Origin: Alloyangia pacifica | GTDB taxonomy: Bacteria > Pseudomonadota > Alphaproteobacteria > Rhodobacterales > Rhodobacteraceae | Reading direction: 5' to 3' | Assembly: GCF_020524285.1 (NCBI RefSeq) | Contig: NZ_JAIVKX010000005.1 | Span: 124,001 to 188,000 of the forward strand | Length of the DNA: 64,000 nucleotides | In this document: piece by piece, positions 7,046 through 15,917 of the stretch | Position numbering within the stretch: the first letter of the stretch is position 1 | Layout of the letters: each line of letters opens with the position of its first letter | Notes under the pieces: model-generated | Database searches by the model: none | What the model was told of the DNA's origin: nothing | The model's input: only the letters and a program-made list of their open reading frames with translations | Translations under genes and position numbers: made by a program

Positions 7046-10000
7046 ATGAAGTCGATTTTGCACATTCTCGCGGGCGTCCTGCTCGCGCTGTCCCAGTCTG
7101 CGGCCGGGCTACGGGCGGAGGATGCCGCGCCCTACTGGGTGCGGGGGCCGCAAATCTCGCCCGACGGGTCCACCATCGCCTTCACCTACCGCGGCCAGAT
7201 CTGGATCGTGCCCAGCGAGGGGGGCGAGGCGGTGCCGCTCACCGAACGGCAGTTCCGCAGCACGTCGCCGGTCTGGTCCCCCGACAGCACCCGCATCGCC
7301 TTTGCCTCCGACCGGTTCAACATCGCCGACGTCTTCGTCATGTCGGTGGACGGCGGCGAGATCACCCGGCTGACCCGGCATTCCGGGGCCGAGCACCCGC
7401 TGGCGTTTTCCGCCGATGGCGCGGAGGTGCTCTTCTCCGCCGAGCGGCTCGGAACCCCGACCGCCGATCACCTGACCGGGCTCGGCATGATCGCGGGCGT
7501 GGTGATGCGCGTGCCCGCCGCGGGCGGGCGTCCCCGGCTGGTGATGCCGCTGCCCACCGGCCAGCTCGACGTCAGCCCCGATGGAAAGTCACTGGCCTAT
7601 GTCGACCGCACCTCGCCCGAGGTGGCCTGGCGCAAGCGCGAGATCTCGGACGGGACCACCGACATCTGGCTTTATGACACCGAGGCCGGCACCCATCGCC
7701 GCCTCACCGACTACCGCGGCAGCGACCGCAGCCCGGCCTTCTCGGCGGATGGCAGCGCGCTCTACTGGGCAACCGAGATGCCCGAGGCGGGGATCGCCGA
7801 TCCCGATGCCGCGCCGGAGACCTTCAACATCTGGCAAATGCCGCTCGCGGGGGAGAGGGCGCCGACCCGCGTCACTGCGCATGAGATGCTGCCCGTGCGC
7901 TTCGTCTCCGCCGCCGATGACGGCACGCTGGCTTATACCTATGACACGCAAATCTGGCGGCTTGATCCCGGTGCCGAGGCACCGGTCCGGGTGCCGGTGC
8001 GGATCCGGCAGGGCACGCTGCTCAAGGGTGAGGTCTACGGCGATCTCGGCGAGCAGATCACCGAGACGGCGGTCTCGCCGGACGGTATGGAACTGGCCGT
8101 CGTCGCGCGCGGCGACATCTTCGTGCTCTCGCCGCTCTCCGGCGAGGTGCGCCGCATCACCGACACGCCGCAGGCCGAGCGTTCGGTCAGCTACGGCCCG
8201 GACGGGCGGCGCCTGCTTTATGCCGCCGAGCGCACGGGCGACTGGGATATCTACCAGACCGCGCTGACCCGAGAGGAGGACGAGAGCTTCCTGCGCGCGC
8301 TGGCGCTGGAGGAGGCCCGGCTCATCGACACCGAGACCGACGCCCTGCAGCCCGCCTTTGCCCCGGATGGCGCGCGCGTCGCCTACCGCGACGACCGCAA
8401 CGCGATTCGCATCTGGGACGCCGCGAGCGGCGAAAGCACCGAGATCCTCCCCGACAGCGCCACCTATTTCTACGGCGAGGCCGAGTTCGACTTCGCGTGG
8501 TCGCCGGATGGGCGCTACATCCTCACCACCACCGGTTTCGCCTCGGCGAATACCGAGGTAGAGCTGATCGAGACCTTCGGAGACCACCTGCGCTACAATA
8601 TCTCGGACTCGGGTTTCGGCGATCAGGGGGCGGGCTTCAGCCCCGATGGCTCGGTGGTGTTCTGGGCCAGCGACCGCTTCTCGGAGCGCAACCTCGACGA
8701 ACACGGCGGCATGCAGGACGTGATGGCCGCCTATCTGACCCCCGAGGGTTACCTGCAGCGCGAGCTGGGCGAGGCGGCTGCCGGTTCGCCTGCCGGTATC
8801 GAGGCGGCGGGGGATGACGGGGATGGCAAGGACGCCGGAGCGCCGCTCGCGCCCGACTTTGACGGGCTGCGCTACCGGCGGGCCCGCGTCACCGGCGCGT
8901 CGGTCGTGCCGGTGCTGGCCGAGATGACGCCGGACAATTCGGGGATGCTGCTGGTCACCTTCCAGCCGACGGCCGGGGTCTTGACGGGCTCGGTGATCGA
9001 CATGGCGTCGCGGCGGCCGCGGCAGGTCTTCGCGACCTCGCTGGCGGGCATCGTCGACCTCGCGGTCAGCCCGGATCGCGGAACCCTGTATCTCATGCAT
9101 GCAGATGGGGTCGAGATCGTCGACGTGGCCAGCGGCGTAAGCGCCCCGGTGCCCTTCAACCTGCAGGCCAGCTACGATCCGGTGGCCGAGATGGAGTACC
9201 TCTTCGAGCACCACTGGCGTTTCGTTCAGTCGAAGTTCTACGACGCCGGGATGCACGGGGTGGACTGGCCCGAGATGCGGGACGCCTATGCGCGCTACCT
9301 GCCGCATCTGTCGCATTGGGAGGATTTCGCCGAGCTGATGGCCGAGATGCTGGGGGAACTGAACGCATCGCACCTCAACACCCGCTTCGCCTCGGACAGC
9401 CCAAACTGGGACAGCACCGCCGAGCTGGGGCTCTACTACGACACCCTGCACGACGGCCCCGGCGTGCGCATCGCCGCGGCCTTGCCGGGCGGGCCCGCCG
9501 CGCTGGTCGGGGCGCCACTGGCCGAAGGGGCGGTGATCCTCGCGGTCGACGGCGTCGAGATCGGACCGGAGGAGGACATTGCCCCGCTGCTCAACCGCCG
9601 GGCGGGCGACCTGCTGCGGCTGACCGTGCAGCCGGCAGGGGTCGGAGAGGCCACGGATGTCACCCTGCGGGCCGCCCCGCCCGGCACCGAGCCCGAGCTG
9701 GCCTACGCGCATTGGGTCACGACGCGCCGCGCCATGGTGGAGGAGCTCTCCGGTGGGCGGCTCGGCTACACCCATGTGCGCAAGATGGATGATGCCTCTT
9801 TCCGGCAGGTGTATTCGGACCTGATGGGCAAGGCGCTGGACAAGGAGGGGGCGATCGTCGACGAGCGCTTCAACTTCGGCGGCTTCCTGCACGATCAGCT
9901 CACCGCCTTTCTCACCGGCAGTCGCCACTCGGGGCTGGTGACCCGCAGCGGCGTCGACCTCGGCACCACGCCCTACACCCGCTGGGCCAAGCCGACGGCG

Positions 10001-10315
10001 CTGGTGGTGAACAGCTGGGACTACTCGGATGCGTCGGTCTTCCCCCACTACTACATCCGCGAGCGGCTCGGCCCCTCGGTCGGCGACCGGGTGCCGGGCA
10101 CCGGCACGGCGGTGCTGCGCCCGCCGCTGCTCGAGCCACGGCTGGTGCTGGGCGTGCCGCAGCTCGGCTTCCGCACGGTGGAGGGTGAGTTCTTCGAGAA
10201 CCGCGAGATCGTGCCGGACGAGATCGTCCGGGTTACCCCGGACGACATCGAGGCGGGCCGCGATCCGCAGCTCGAGGCCGCCGTGGCGGCGCTGCTGCGG
10301 GAGATCGACAAGTAG
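7046..10315 (+). CDS. Exported tricorn-type protease (S41) with beta-propellers and PDZ domain
   Basis: 1089 residues. Seen: a signal peptide (MKSILHILAGVLLALSQSAA, cleavage near GLRA-ED), then many TolB-like propeller repeats (ISPDGSTIAFTYRGQIW, WSPDSTRIAFASDR, VSPDGMELAVVARGD), a helical region around 720-790, PDZ (about 805-860, PGVRIAAALPGGPAALVG) and a C-terminal S41 core. Catalytic residues aligned to archaeal tricorn look intact: Ser775-His776 (NASHLNTRF), Ser994 in YSDASVF, Glu1051 in FFENREIVPDE, and DERFNFGG for the oxyanion region. The ATG at 7046 follows GGAG; the longer in-frame start lacks support. Tricorn trims peptides; the signal sequence places this one in the periplasm. Stands alone. 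Confidence 0.88.
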   Translation: MKSILHILAGVLLALSQSAAGLRAEDAAPYWVRGPQISPDGSTIAFTYRGQIWIVPSEGGEAVPLTERQFRSTSPVWSPDSTRIAFASDRFNIADVFVMSVDGGEITRLTRHSGAEHPLAFSADGAEVLFSAERLGTPTADHLTGLGMIAGVVMRVPAAGGRPRLVMPLPTGQLDVSPDGKSLAYVDRTSPEVAWRKREISDGTTDIWLYDTEAGTHRRLTDYRGSDRSPAFSADGSALYWATEMPEAGIADPDAAPETFNIWQMPLAGERAPTRVTAHEMLPVRFVSAADDGTLAYTYDTQIWRLDPGAEAPVRVPVRIRQGTLLKGEVYGDLGEQITETAVSPDGMELAVVARGDIFVLSPLSGEVRRITDTPQAERSVSYGPDGRRLLYAAERTGDWDIYQTALTREEDESFLRALALEEARLIDTETDALQPAFAPDGARVAYRDDRNAIRIWDAASGESTEILPDSATYFYGEAEFDFAWSPDGRYILTTTGFASANTEVELIETFGDHLRYNISDSGFGDQGAGFSPDGSVVFWASDRFSERNLDEHGGMQDVMAAYLTPEGYLQRELGEAAAGSPAGIEAAGDDGDGKDAGAPLAPDFDGLRYRRARVTGASVVPVLAEMTPDNSGMLLVTFQPTAGVLTGSVIDMASRRPRQVFATSLAGIVDLAVSPDRGTLYLMHADGVEIVDVASGVSAPVPFNLQASYDPVAEMEYLFEHHWRFVQSKFYDAGMHGVDWPEMRDAYARYLPHLSHWEDFAELMAEMLGELNASHLNTRFASDSPNWDSTAELGLYYDTLHDGPGVRIAAALPGGPAALVGAPLAEGAVILAVDGVEIGPEEDIAPLLNRRAGDLLRLTVQPAGVGEATDVTLRAAPPGTEPELAYAHWVTTRRAMVEELSGGRLGYTHVRKMDDASFRQVYSDLMGKALDKEGAIVDERFNFGGFLHDQLTAFLTGSRHSGLVTRSGVDLGTTPYTRWAKPTALVVNSWDYSDASVFPHYYIRERLGPSVGDRVPGTGTAVLRPPLLEPRLVLGVPQLGFRTVEGEFFENREIVPDEIVRVTPDDIEAGRDPQLEAAVAALLREIDK

Positions 10316-10324
10316 CGGCCGCGC

Positions 10325-10903
10325 CTAGCCGGCGAAGACCTCTGCCGCGATGGCCCGCGCCAGCGCCGCGTCCACCGGCTGCCCGTTGAGCAGCCGGTAC
10401 CAGAAGGCCCCGTGCACGAAGGCCGAGAGCATCTCGGGGTCGCGCTCCGCGCTCAGCTCGCCGCGCGCCTGTGCCCGGCGCAGCAACTCGGTGACGATCC
10501 GCTCGCGCGGAAGCACGAAGCGGTCGCGGAACGCGGCCTGGAAGGCCGGGTCTTCCTGCGCCGCCGCGATCAGCGCGCGCAGGGGGTCGCTGTCGACGGT
10601 GAGGTGGCTGAAGACCTCGGCGAGGAAGGACTCGAGCTGCCTTGCGCAGGGCATGCCGGCGTCGTCCGGCGGCTGGGTCGAGAACCGGCCGGTCTCTTCG
10701 AAGACCGCGTCGAGCACGAGGTCGGCCTTGGTGTTCCAGCGATTGTAGAGCGTCTGGCGCGCCACGCCCGCGGCGCTAGCGATGGCGGCGATGGAGACCT
10801 TGGCATAGCCCTTCTCCCGCACCAGCTGCAGCGCGGCCAGCTTGAGCGCTTGCCCCGCCGCCGCGTCGACCGGGCGTCCGCCCTGCTTCTTTTCGCTGGC
10901 CAT
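10325..10903 (-). CDS. TetR family transcriptional regulator
   Basis: 192 residues. N-terminal helix-turn-helix (about 20-65: GYAKVSIAAIASAAGVARQ, then TLYNRWNTKADLVLDAVFEE) and a C-terminal helical ligand/dimer domain of the TetR_C family. Divergent from a Bcr/CflA drug-efflux gene with a perfect palindrome in the spacer, so it most likely represses the pump and is released by its substrate. The stop codon lies nine bases from the tricorn stop on the other strand. Confidence 0.92.
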   Translation of the reverse strand: MASEKKQGGRPVDAAAGQALKLAALQLVREKGYAKVSIAAIASAAGVARQTLYNRWNTKADLVLDAVFEETGRFSTQPPDDAGMPCARQLESFLAEVFSHLTVDSDPLRALIAAAQEDPAFQAAFRDRFVLPRERIVTELLRRAQARGELSAERDPEMLSAFVHGAFWYRLLNGQPVDAALARAIAAEVFAG

Positions 10904-10944
10904 GCACAGCTCCTGTCCGTCCCCGCACAGGGCGGGCGCATTGA

Positions 10945-10966
10945 TTTATGGACTGCAGTCTATTAA
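10945..10966. promoter_or_regulatory. Candidate TetR operator
   Basis: Perfect 10-base palindrome GACTGCAGTC (10951-10960) that extends imperfectly to 10945-10966 (TTTA/TTAA flanks), located between the divergent TetR and MFS genes and overlapping the AT-rich promoter zone. Confidence 0.55.
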
Positions 10967-11039
10967 CTGATCCTCATGCCACCATAGAGCGCCGCGCCCC
11001 GACGTGAAACGGGGTCGGGCCACAGCCGCAGGACAGACC

Positions 11040-12260
11040 ATGCCGTCACAACCGCTTTCCGCCGGGCGCGCCGCGGCGATCACCGCCGTGCTCGGCCTGC
11101 TGTCGATCTTCCCGCCGCTGGCGACCGACATGTATCTCGCCGCCATGGGCGACCTCGCCGAAGCGATGCACGCGGAGCCTTCGGCCGCGGAATTGTCGCT
11201 GTCGATCTTCTTCCTCGGCCTCTGCGTCGGGCAACTGGTCATGGGGCCGCTGATCGACGGCTACGGGCGCAAGGGGCCGCTGCTGGCCGGCACGGCGCTG
11301 TTCGCGGCGACCTCGATCATCCTGCCGCTGCTGGACGACATCGCGCTGTTCAACGGGCTGCGGTTCGTGCAGGCCATAGGCGCGAGCGTCGGGATGGTGG
11401 TCGGCCGTGCGGTGGTCAACGACCTCTACGAGGGGCAGCGGGCGGCGAAGGCGATGACCGTGCTGGTCATGCTGCTGACCATCGGTCCAATCGTTTCGCC
11501 GACGCTGGGAAGCCTGCTGCTCGAAGCCTACGGCTGGCGCGCGATCTTCGTCTTCATGACGCTGGTCAGCCTGCTGGCGCTTGTCCTGTCGCTGGTGCTG
11601 ATCCCCGAGACCCTGCCCGCGGGCAAGCGGGCGGAGGCGCCCTTCCGCAGCGGGCTGCGGACCGCGAAGGTGCTTCTGGCACGGCGCGGCTTCGTGGTCT
11701 CGGCGCTGATCGCGGGGCTGGTGCAGGGCGGGATGTTCGCCTTCATCACCGGCTCCTCGGGCGTGTTCCAGGGAGTCTTCGGCCTGAGTGCGCTGGCCTA
11801 CGGGCTGGCCTTCGCGGTGATCGCCGCGGCGCTGGTGCTCTTCGGACAGCTCAACACGCGGCTGCTCGACCGCTTCACCCCGGCGCAGATCCTGACCCGT
11901 GGCCTGCCGCTCTTCGTGCTTGCGGGGCTGGCGCTGACGCTGCTCTCGGGCAGCCGCTCGATCTGGGCCTTCGGCGTGCCGCTGTGGATCGCCATCGGGC
12001 TGGTGGGGCTGCTGTCGGCCAACGCCATGTCGCTGGCCATGGCCGAGGCGCGCGAGGGGGCGGGCATCGGCTCGGCGCTGCTGGGGGCGATCCAGTTCGG
12101 CATCGCCTTCACGGTCTCGGCCTGCGTTGCGCTCGGTGGCTCCTCGACGCCACTGCCGATGAGCCTTGGTCTGCTGCTGCCCGCGCTTCTCGCTCTCGGG
12201 CTTTCCGTGGCGACGGGCCGCCGCGCGGGCGCCCCGCAGGGGCTGTCGGAAGAACGCTGA
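11040..12260 (+). CDS. MFS multidrug efflux transporter, Bcr/CflA type
   Basis: 406 residues, 12 predicted membrane segments, DHA1 drug:proton antiporter. Seen: FPPLATDMYLAAMGDLAE in TM1, FFLGLCVGQLVMGPLIDGYGRKGPLL (the loop 2-3 motif A region, GPLIDGYGRKGPLL) and the motif C region GPIVSPTLGSLLL. The ATG at 11040 follows AGGA; a GTG at 11004 would add 12 unlikely residues. Paired with the divergent TetR gene, which probably controls it. Substrate unknown. Confidence 0.92.
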   Translation: MPSQPLSAGRAAAITAVLGLLSIFPPLATDMYLAAMGDLAEAMHAEPSAAELSLSIFFLGLCVGQLVMGPLIDGYGRKGPLLAGTALFAATSIILPLLDDIALFNGLRFVQAIGASVGMVVGRAVVNDLYEGQRAAKAMTVLVMLLTIGPIVSPTLGSLLLEAYGWRAIFVFMTLVSLLALVLSLVLIPETLPAGKRAEAPFRSGLRTAKVLLARRGFVVSALIAGLVQGGMFAFITGSSGVFQGVFGLSALAYGLAFAVIAAALVLFGQLNTRLLDRFTPAQILTRGLPLFVLAGLALTLLSGSRSIWAFGVPLWIAIGLVGLLSANAMSLAMAEAREGAGIGSALLGAIQFGIAFTVSACVALGGSSTPLPMSLGLLLPALLALGLSVATGRRAGAPQGLSEER

Positions 12261-12270
12261 GGAGGGCCGG

Positions 12271-12606
12271 TCAGCCGGAGATCGTCGCGCCGAGCCCGGC
12301 CAGCTCGCCGCAGGAGCCGGGCTCGCCGCCGCAGCAATCCTCGAGCAGGAAGCGCACCAGCGCATCCACCGCGCCGAAATTCGGCGCGTAGAGGATTTCC
12401 TTCTGCCGCCGCGTGGCAGTGACCAGCCCGGCGCGCTTCAGGATCCCGAGATGCCCCGAGAGGGTCGAGGGCTTGGCCTCGAGCCGCCGCGCGATCTCCA
12501 GCGCGGGCACGCCCTCGGGGCCGGCCTTCACCAGCAGCCGGAACACCGCGAGGCGGGTTTCATGGGCAAGCGCCGAAAAGGCGTCGATGGCGTCATCACG
12601 TTTCAT
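12271..12606 (-). CDS. arsR: ArsR-family arsenite-responsive repressor
   Basis: 111 residues. Winged helix (about 5-85) with SALAHETRLAVFRLLVKAG and the recognition helix PSTLSGHLGILKRAGLV. It lacks the alpha-3 ELCVCDL cysteine motif of the E. coli type; instead it has Cys91-Cys92 and Cys99 after the last helix (EDCCGGEPGSC), a C-terminal arsenite site like that of the Acidithiobacillus ArsR subclass. Divergent from acr3, with inverted repeats in the 172-base spacer that overlap its own start region, implying autoregulation. Confidence 0.92.
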   Translation of the reverse strand: MKRDDAIDAFSALAHETRLAVFRLLVKAGPEGVPALEIARRLEAKPSTLSGHLGILKRAGLVTATRRQKEILYAPNFGAVDALVRFLLEDCCGGEPGSCGELAGLGATISG

Positions 12607-12608
12607 AA

Positions 12609-12632
12609 TTCGTCAATGCCCGAAATGACGAA
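12609..12632. promoter_or_regulatory. Candidate ArsR operator and acr3 promoter region
   Basis: Inverted repeat TTCGTCA (12609-12615) / TGACGAA (12626-12632) only three bases from the arsR start codon. A second, weaker pair TTCGG/CCGAA lies at 12672-12687. A consensus -35 TTGACA is at 12635-12640 pointing to acr3; no good -10 was recognised. Confidence 0.55.
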
Positions 12633-12778
12633 ACTTGACAAGGGCGCGCAGCGCATCTACGCCGAAGACAATTCGGGTAATTCCGAAATGACTCGGGTCG
12701 GCGCCAATGGCGGGGCCGGGACAAGCAACACGTAGACCGCCGTTCCGGACAAGGGTACGGGACAAGGAGAGCCGAGAG

Positions 12779-13822
12779 ATGAGCGAGATCACAGCTGCCG
12801 CGGAACCCATGGGCCGTTTCGAGCGCCTGCTGACCCTCTGGGTGGCGCTGGCCATGGTGGGGGGCATCGTGATCGGGCTGATCGCGCCGGGGCTGGTGCA
12901 GGCCATCGCGGCAGCCGAGGTCGCCTCGATCAACCTCGTCGTCGCGGTGCTGATCTGGGCGATGGTCTACCCGATGATGGTGGGCGTGGACTTCGGCGCC
13001 GTCGCCGGGGTGGCGCGCCAGCCGAAGGGGCTGGTGGTGACGCTGGTGGTGAACTGGCTGGTCAAGCCCTTCACCATGGCGCTGCTGGCGGTGCTGTTCT
13101 TCGAGCATGTCTTCGCGCCGTGGATCGCGCCCGAGGATGCGGCGCAATACGTCGCCGGGCTGATCCTGCTCGGCGCCGCACCCTGCACGGCGATGGTCTT
13201 CGTCTGGTCGCAGCTCACCCGGGGCGACGCCACCTACACGCTGGTGCAGGTCTCGGTGAACGACCTGATCATGGTGGTGGCCTTCGCGCCGATCGTCGCC
13301 TTCCTGCTCGGCGTTACCGAGATCGCCGTGCCCTGGTCGACGCTGGTGCTGGCGACGGTGCTCTACGTGGTGCTGCCGCTGCTGGCGGGGCTCGCGACCC
13401 GGCGGATGCTGGGCGAGCAGGAGGCGATCGACGCTTTCTCGGCCAAGGTCAAACCGCTGTCGATGATCGGCCTGATCGCCACGGTTGCGATCCTCTTCGG
13501 GCTGCAGGGCGAGGTGATCCTTGCCAAGCCGCTGGTGATCGCGCTCATCGCCGTGCCGATCCTGATCCAGAGCTACGGCATCTTCGCCCTAGCCTATGGC
13601 GCGGCCTTCCTGCTGAAGGTGCCGCACCGCATCGCCGCGCCCTGCGCGATGATCGGCACCTCCAACTTCTTCGAACTCGCGGTGGCCGTGGCGATCAGCC
13701 TCTTCGGCCTCAACTCCGGCGCCGCTCTGGCCACGGTTGTCGGCGTGCTGGTCGAGGTGCCGGTGATGCTCTCGCTGGTGGCCTTCGCCAACCGCACCCG
13801 CGCGCGCTTCCCGCAGGCGTAA
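12779..13822 (+). CDS. acr3: Arsenite efflux permease Acr3
   Basis: 347 residues, ten hydrophobic segments, the Acr3/BART-fold family that expels As(III) through the inner membrane. Seen: the essential cysteine context [19 protein letters not shown] in TM4 and the TM9 glutamate context [18 protein letters not shown]. The ATG at 12779 has GGAG about 10 bases upstream; the in-frame ATG at 12707 lies inside the promoter region. Followed by arsH after 17 bases, so transcribed together. Control by the divergent ArsR is inferred. Confidence 0.95.
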   Translation: MSEITAAAEPMGRFERLLTLWVALAMVGGIVIGLIAPGLVQAIAAAEVASINLVVAVLIWAMVYPMMVGVDFGAVAGVARQPKGLVVTLVVNWLVKPFTMALLAVLFFEHVFAPWIAPEDAAQYVAGLILLGAAPCTAMVFVWSQLTRGDATYTLVQVSVNDLIMVVAFAPIVAFLLGVTEIAVPWSTLVLATVLYVVLPLLAGLATRRMLGEQEAIDAFSAKVKPLSMIGLIATVAILFGLQGEVILAKPLVIALIAVPILIQSYGIFALAYGAAFLLKVPHRIAAPCAMIGTSNFFELAVAVAISLFGLNSGAALATVVGVLVEVPVMLSLVAFANRTRARFPQA

Positions 13823-13839
13823 CACTCATGGAGGTCCAG

Positions 13840-14562
13840 ATGCCCGACACCCCCAACCTCTCCGAGGACTGCGTCCGGCCGACCGATTTCGCAGCGCTCT
13901 TCCCCGAGACTCGCAGCACCCACCGACCGCGTATCCTGATCCTCTACGGCTCCCTGCGCGAGCGCAGCTTCTCGCGCTTCGCCGCCGAGGAGGCCGGGCG
14001 GCTGCTGGAGACATTCGGCGCGGAGGTGCGCATCTACGACCCGCGCGGCCTGCCGCAGACCGACACCACCGGGCCGGATCACCCCAAGGTCGCCGAGCTG
14101 CGCGACCTGGTGAGCTGGTGCGAGGGCATGGTCTGGTCCTCGCCCGAGCGGCACGGCTCGATGACCTCGGTGATGAAGAGCCAGATCGACTGGATCCCGC
14201 TCTCGCTCGGCTCGGTGCGTCCGACGCAGGGCAAGACGCTGGCGGTGATGCAGGTCTGCGGCGGCTCGCAGTCGTTCAACACCGTCAACCAGCTGCGCAT
14301 CCTCGGGCGCTGGATGCGGCTGCTGACCATCCCGAACCAATCCTCGGTGGCCAAGGCCTGGGACGAGTTCGACGAGGCGGGACGGATGAAGCCTTCGCCC
14401 TATTACAACCGCATCGTCGACGTGATGGAGGAGCTGGTGAAGTTCACCCTGCTGACGCGCGACATCAAGGAGCACCTCGTCGATCGCTACTCGGAGCGGG
14501 TCGAGAGCCATGCCGAGCTGTCGGCGCGGATGAGCCAGGCCAAGGCGGCGGCCCCGGAATGA
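13840..14562 (+). CDS. arsH: ArsH NADPH-dependent FMN oxidoreductase
   Basis: 240 residues, a flavodoxin-like protein that oxidises trivalent organoarsenicals to less toxic pentavalent forms. Seen: [23 protein letters not shown] (FMN-binding GSLRERS) and [20 protein letters not shown], the ArsH hallmark. Of two in-frame starts, 13840 is chosen because GGAGG sits five bases before it, whereas 13828 has no ribosome site. Second gene of acr3-arsH-MFS. The presence of ArsH suggests exposure to methylated or aromatic arsenicals rather than arsenite alone. Confidence 0.95.
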   Translation: MPDTPNLSEDCVRPTDFAALFPETRSTHRPRILILYGSLRERSFSRFAAEEAGRLLETFGAEVRIYDPRGLPQTDTTGPDHPKVAELRDLVSWCEGMVWSSPERHGSMTSVMKSQIDWIPLSLGSVRPTQGKTLAVMQVCGGSQSFNTVNQLRILGRWMRLLTIPNQSSVAKAWDEFDEAGRMKPSPYYNRIVDVMEELVKFTLLTRDIKEHLVDRYSERVESHAELSARMSQAKAAAPE

Positions 14563-14587
14563 CGGCCCGGACGTTGCGGGCGGGCGC

Positions 14588-15898
14588 ATGACACCGGCGC
14601 AGCGCGGGCCGAGCGCGGGCGGGCTGACCCGTGTCGGGGCCGGCATCGACCGGGCATGGCGGGCTATCGGGCTCGACCCGCACGGCTACGCGCAACGACA
14701 GCCGGAGAAGGCCGAGAGGCTGGCGATCTGGCTGCTCGGGCTCGGCCAGACCATCGGCTACGCGGGGATCTACTACATCTTCGCCGCCTTGCTCCTGGCC
14801 TGGGACGCGGCGCTGCCCTGGGGCAAGAGCTGGCTGACCTTCGCCTTCATGTGCGCGATCCTCACCGGGGCTGCGGTCTCTCCGCTGGCCGGGCGCTGGG
14901 TGGACCTTGGCCGCGGCCGCTGGCTGCTCGGCGGCGGCATGGCCCTTGGCGCCGGCGCGCTGCTGCTGCTGGGCACGGCGCAGAGCTACGCGGTGTTCCT
15001 GCTCGCCTGGCTCGTGCTCGGCGCGGCGCAGGGCGCAAGCCTCTACGAGCCCTGCTTTGCCTTTGTCACCCGCACCACCGGCGCGCGGGCGCGGCGCAAC
15101 ATCACGCTGATCACCCTCGTGGCGGGCTTTGCCTCGAGCCTGGCCTACCCGTCGGGCGCCTTCCTGGCCGAGAGCGTCGGCTGGCGCGCGGCGGTGTGGA
15201 TCTTTGCCGGGGTGGTCGGGCTGATCGGCGCCCCGGCGCTGCACGCCGGGGCCACGATGCTTGAATGCTGCCCGGTCGTCCCGCGGGGTGCCGAGGCGCG
15301 CGCGCCGGACGAGGCGGCCTATCGCGCCGCGCGGGCCCGCCCCGAGTTCTGGCTGATCTTTGCCGCCTTTCCGCTGTTCGGCTTCACCGGGGGCATGGTG
15401 ATTGCCCATGTGATCCCGATCCTGACGGGGGCAGGGCTGAGCCTGCCGCAGGCGGTGCTGGCGGCGTCGCTTTTCGGTCCGATGCAGGTGGCGGGGCGGC
15501 TGACCACCATGCTCCTCGGTCACCGGGTCCGGCCCCTCACCGTGACGGCGGTCTCGTTCAGCGGGCTGGTCTGCGCGGTGCTCGTGCTGCTGGTGGTGGT
15601 GCCGCGCGTGCCGATGGCGGCCTATCTCTTCGCGCTGCTCTTCGGGGCAAGCTACGGGCTGGTGAGCATTCTCAAGCCGGTGGTGACGGTGGAGGTGCTG
15701 GGGCCCCGGGGCTACGGCCGGATCGCCGGAGTGATGGCGGTGCCCTTCCTCGTGGCCATGGCCATTGCGCCGCAGGTCGGCTCGGTGATCTGGCGGCTCG
15801 GCGGCTACGACCTTGCGCTGAGCGCGGGGCTCGCCGCGGCCGCGCTTGCGCTGGCCGCGCTGCTGGTGCTGATCGGGCGGGTGCGGCGGGGCCGGTGA
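14588..15898 (+). CDS. MFS transporter in the arsenic operon
   Basis: 436 residues, about 12 membrane segments. Located 25 bases after arsH on the same strand, so probably part of the arsenic-resistance transcript. Seen: FAALLLAWDAALPWGKSW in TM1-2, VSPLAGRWVDLGRGRWLL (motif A-like) and an unusual cysteine pair in the central loop (MLECCPVVPRG, about residues 222-228). It resembles general MFS proteins of the DHA/OFA kind; ArsJ, a known arsenic MFS, normally sits beside a GAPDH gene, which is absent here. A role in organoarsenical export is inferred only from position. Confidence 0.8.
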   Translation: MTPAQRGPSAGGLTRVGAGIDRAWRAIGLDPHGYAQRQPEKAERLAIWLLGLGQTIGYAGIYYIFAALLLAWDAALPWGKSWLTFAFMCAILTGAAVSPLAGRWVDLGRGRWLLGGGMALGAGALLLLGTAQSYAVFLLAWLVLGAAQGASLYEPCFAFVTRTTGARARRNITLITLVAGFASSLAYPSGAFLAESVGWRAAVWIFAGVVGLIGAPALHAGATMLECCPVVPRGAEARAPDEAAYRAARARPEFWLIFAAFPLFGFTGGMVIAHVIPILTGAGLSLPQAVLAASLFGPMQVAGRLTTMLLGHRVRPLTVTAVSFSGLVCAVLVLLVVVPRVPMAAYLFALLFGASYGLVSILKPVVTVEVLGPRGYGRIAGVMAVPFLVAMAIAPQVGSVIWRLGGYDLALSAGLAAAALALAALLVLIGRVRRGR

Positions 15899-15917
15899 TG
15901 CCGCGCCGCCCGGCGCC

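Noticed and set aside
7589-10048. 819-codon minus-strand frame opposite the tricorn gene
   Set aside because: No domain or ribosome site; shadow of the plus-strand gene.
12707-12778. Upstream in-frame start for acr3
   Set aside because: Lies within the operator/promoter region and adds an Arg-rich segment; the ATG at 12779 has its own ribosome site.
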